Assembly: GCA_964606735.1 (NCBI GenBank)
Contig: CAZSHI010000048.1
Coordinates: 1 to 6,386 of the forward strand
DNA: 6,386 nt
DNA from: UBA5109 sp964606735
GTDB lineage: Bacteria; Pseudomonadota; Gammaproteobacteria; Pseudomonadales; Pseudohongiellaceae
Reading direction: 5' to 3'
Part shown: positions 5,164-6,386 of the stretch, piece after piece
Position numbering within the stretch: the first letter of the stretch is position 1
Layout of the letters: each line of letters begins with the position of its first letter
The notes under the pieces: model-generated
The model's input: the letters and a program-made list of their open reading frames with translations, nothing else
What the model was told of the DNA's origin: nothing
Databases searched by the model: none
Program-made: the position numbers and the translations under genes

Positions 5164-5913
5164 ATGAAAACACTGAGCACCCTTTTTACCGGTCTATGCC
5201 TGTTTTTGAATACCAGCTTCTTGCTGGCACAGGAATACACGCCCGCAGCTAACACGCCAATTCATATTCGTAATGCTGTGTTATCCGATCAGCGTAGTGC
5301 AGAAGATACCGCGCGCGACAGCACACGCAAACCAGCAGAGGTGCTAACTCTGTTCGGCCTTAATGAAGGCGACCACATCATTGAATTATCTGCACTGGGC
5401 CAGTACTACTCGACCATTCTGTCTGAAGCCATCGGCCCGCAAGGCCAGCTGGACATGTACGATCTGCCACCCTGGCAGCGCTTCGGTGCCGATGAAAATG
5501 GCATTGCCTTTGCGCGCTCCCATGCCAATGCTGGCTATACCATGGTGTTCTACCATCAGGCTCCCTATGCACAGAATGCTGATGCGGCCTTTATCATCAA
5601 CTCCTATCATGACCTGCAGCCGACTGGCGTGGATACCGCACAGATGAATGCCCTGCTGTTTGAAGCCCTCAAGCCAGGAGGTAAATACCTGGTGATAGAT
5701 CACCGGGCACCTGACGGTTCTGACTGGGCGGTGTCTGAAGAGCTGCATCGCATTGACCCCGCGCTGGTCATTGAAGAAGTCACTGCCGCCGGTTTTGAAT
5801 TGCTTGACCAAAGCGCTCTACTGTCCAATCCGGATGATGACCGCAGCACGCCCGTCTTTGGTCTGGAAGGCCCTAGTGACCGCCTGCTGCTGATCTTTCA
5901 AAAACCCTATTAA
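5164..5913 (+). CDS. Exported class I methyltransferase-fold protein (COG4798-like)
   Basis: The 249-residue protein has a signal peptide (1-22, cleavage LLA before QEY), so the domain is predicted outside the cytoplasm. The rest follows the COG4798 predicted-methyltransferase pattern: RDSTRKPAEVLTLFGLNEGD (51-70), the motif I strand and loop HIIELSALGQYYSTIL (71-86), an acidic loop MYDLPP (98-103), INSYHDL (145-151), ALKPGGKYLVIDHRAPDGS (168-186), LHRIDPALVIEEVTAAGFEL (194-213) and NPDDDRSTPVF (222-232) with DRLLLIFQKP near the end. The glycine-rich cofactor loop, normally near GxGGGYY in this family, is SALGQYYS here, so S-adenosylmethionine binding is doubtful. S-adenosylmethionine is not known to be supplied to the periplasm, so a different ligand or a non-catalytic role is possible. 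AAGGA about ten bases before the ATG overlaps the end of the FmdB gene, as expected for a coupled operon. Confidence 0.85.
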   Translation: MKTLSTLFTGLCLFLNTSFLLAQEYTPAANTPIHIRNAVLSDQRSAEDTARDSTRKPAEVLTLFGLNEGDHIIELSALGQYYSTILSEAIGPQGQLDMYDLPPWQRFGADENGIAFARSHANAGYTMVFYHQAPYAQNADAAFIINSYHDLQPTGVDTAQMNALLFEALKPGGKYLVIDHRAPDGSDWAVSEELHRIDPALVIEEVTAAGFELLDQSALLSNPDDDRSTPVFGLEGPSDRLLLIFQKPY

Positions 5914-5923
5914 TCAGTGACCT

Positions 5924-5939
5924 GGCACGTTTTCGTGCC
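5924..5939 (+). other. Stem-loop after the methyltransferase-like gene
   Basis: GGCACG (5924-5929) and CGTGCC (5934-5939) form a perfect six-base-pair stem around TTTT, ten bases after the stop codon. No T-run follows, so it is not a complete intrinsic terminator. It may protect the mRNA 3' end or act together with the next hairpin. Confidence 0.5.
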
Positions 5940-5952
5940 GCACTCAATAAAT

Positions 5953-5984
5953 GGGCTGCTTGACGCGAATCAAGCAGTCCTTTT
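5953..5984 (+). terminator. Rho-independent terminator after the FmdB/methyltransferase operon
   Basis: GGGCTGCTTGA (5953-5963) pairs with TCAAGCAGTCC (5970-5980), an eleven-base-pair stem with one G·U pair, around CGCGAA. It is followed by TTTT (5981-5984). The position, 40 bases after the stop and before the next gene's promoter region, fits a transcription end. Confidence 0.75.
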
Positions 5985-6011
5985 GCCGGTAACATAGACT
6001 GTGAGAATAAG
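5983..6011 (+). promoter_or_regulatory. Possible promoter of the polyphosphate:AMP phosphotransferase gene
   Basis: TTGCCG (5983-5988) and AATAAG (6006-6011) are separated by 17 bases and match the consensus at four of six positions each. The -35 overlaps the T-run of the preceding terminator. The call is weak but the place is right, about 26 bases before the start codon. Confidence 0.3.
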
Positions 6012-6037
6012 CACAACCTGATCAGGTAGGAAGTAGC

Positions 6038-6386
6038 ATGTTCGAAGTTGCCGAAATTGGCCATAAACTTTCCAAGAAAGAGTTTAACCAGCTAGAAGCC
6101 GAGTTACATACCCGCCTGCTGGATCAGCAATTTAAACTTAAAGGAACCCGGCACTCCGTCATTATTCTTTTATCTGGCGTGGATGGTTCCGGCAAGGGTG
6201 ATGTCGTCAACCGCCTCAACCAGTGGCTTGATTCCCGCGGCATAGAAACCAATGCTTTCTGGGACGAAACCGATGAGCAAAGTATGCGCCCTGAATTTTG
6301 GCGTTTCTGGCGCGCCCTGCCCCCTCGCGGGGATATCAGCATTGTCCGGCAGGACTGCCTGTGCTATCTGATGGAACGCTACCAGC
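6038..6386 (+). CDS. pap: Polyphosphate:AMP phosphotransferase, N-terminal part (PPK2 family, runs off right edge)
   Basis: Pap transfers phosphate from polyphosphate to AMP, giving ADP, in the cytoplasm. The 116 visible residues are the start of the two-domain form, normally about 500 residues with the catalytic PPK2 domain at the C-terminus. The opening MFEVAEIGHKLSKKEF and then LHTRLLDQQFKLK fit this family. A Walker A motif, GVDGSGKGD (47-55), is followed by NRLNQWLDSRGIETNAFW and RPEFWRFWRALPPRG (84-98), both family hallmarks. After this the chain reads DISIVRQDCLCYLMERYQ rather than the usual IGIFFGxWY-type strand, so the N-terminal domain looks partly divergent. The start ATG has AGGA six bases upstream, a good site. 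The gene is preceded by a terminator and so heads its own unit. Confidence 0.85.
   Translation, partial: MFEVAEIGHKLSKKEFNQLEAELHTRLLDQQFKLKGTRHSVIILLSGVDGSGKGDVVNRLNQWLDSRGIETNAFWDETDEQSMRPEFWRFWRALPPRGDISIVRQDCLCYLMERYQ

Noticed and set aside
5386..5811. Minus-strand open frame of 141 codons within the methyltransferase-like gene
   Set aside because: Antisense shadow of a gene with recognisable motifs along its whole length.
1..6386. CRISPR array, tRNA, insertion sequence or defence system
   Set aside because: No regularly spaced direct repeats, tRNA-like cloverleaf, transposase or integrase motifs, or defence-gene motifs were seen on reading both strands.

Overview
The window looks like chromosomal DNA from a gammaproteobacterium, probably an environmental or marine lineage. 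The thiol peroxidase closely resembles E. coli Tpx in length and motifs. DUF2244, FmdB-type zinc ribbon, exported COG4798-type methyltransferase and polyphosphate:AMP phosphotransferase genes are all typical of that class. No rRNA, tRNA, insertion sequence or CRISPR array was seen.

Left part, minus strand (1-3384). At the edge is a short, apparently decayed 3' end of an aldehyde dehydrogenase gene. Fourteen bases of it recur nearby in inverted orientation. Next come a membrane protein with a GAF-like cytoplasmic domain and no recognisable output domain, a roughly 300-bp AT-rich gap ending in a terminator, thiol peroxidase tpx, and an exported six-bladed propeller protein. The propeller protein keeps the calcium-ligand and His-dyad pattern of paraoxonase/arylesterase enzymes.

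Right part, plus strand (3599-6386). A divergent intergenic region with several small palindromes separates the propeller gene from a small exported lectin-like protein with strongly biased arginine codons and a strong terminator. Then come a DUF2244 membrane protein and an FmdB-type zinc-ribbon protein. Neither has a properly spaced Shine-Dalgarno sequence, and both have a -10-like hexamer close to the ATG. The FmdB gene is tightly coupled to a gene for an exported methyltransferase-fold protein. After another terminator, the 5' part of a polyphosphate:AMP phosphotransferase gene runs off the window.

The genes are mostly separate transcription units: tpx, lectin-like, DUF2244, FmdB plus methyltransferase, and pap. 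Shared themes are the cell envelope (three exported and two membrane proteins) and general housekeeping or stress functions (peroxide removal, polyphosphate use). I see no convincing multi-gene novel system. The most unusual items are the lectin-like exported protein, the exported methyltransferase-fold protein with a degenerate cofactor motif, the paraoxonase-like protein, the possible leaderless gene pair, and the aldehyde dehydrogenase remnant with its inverted repeat.
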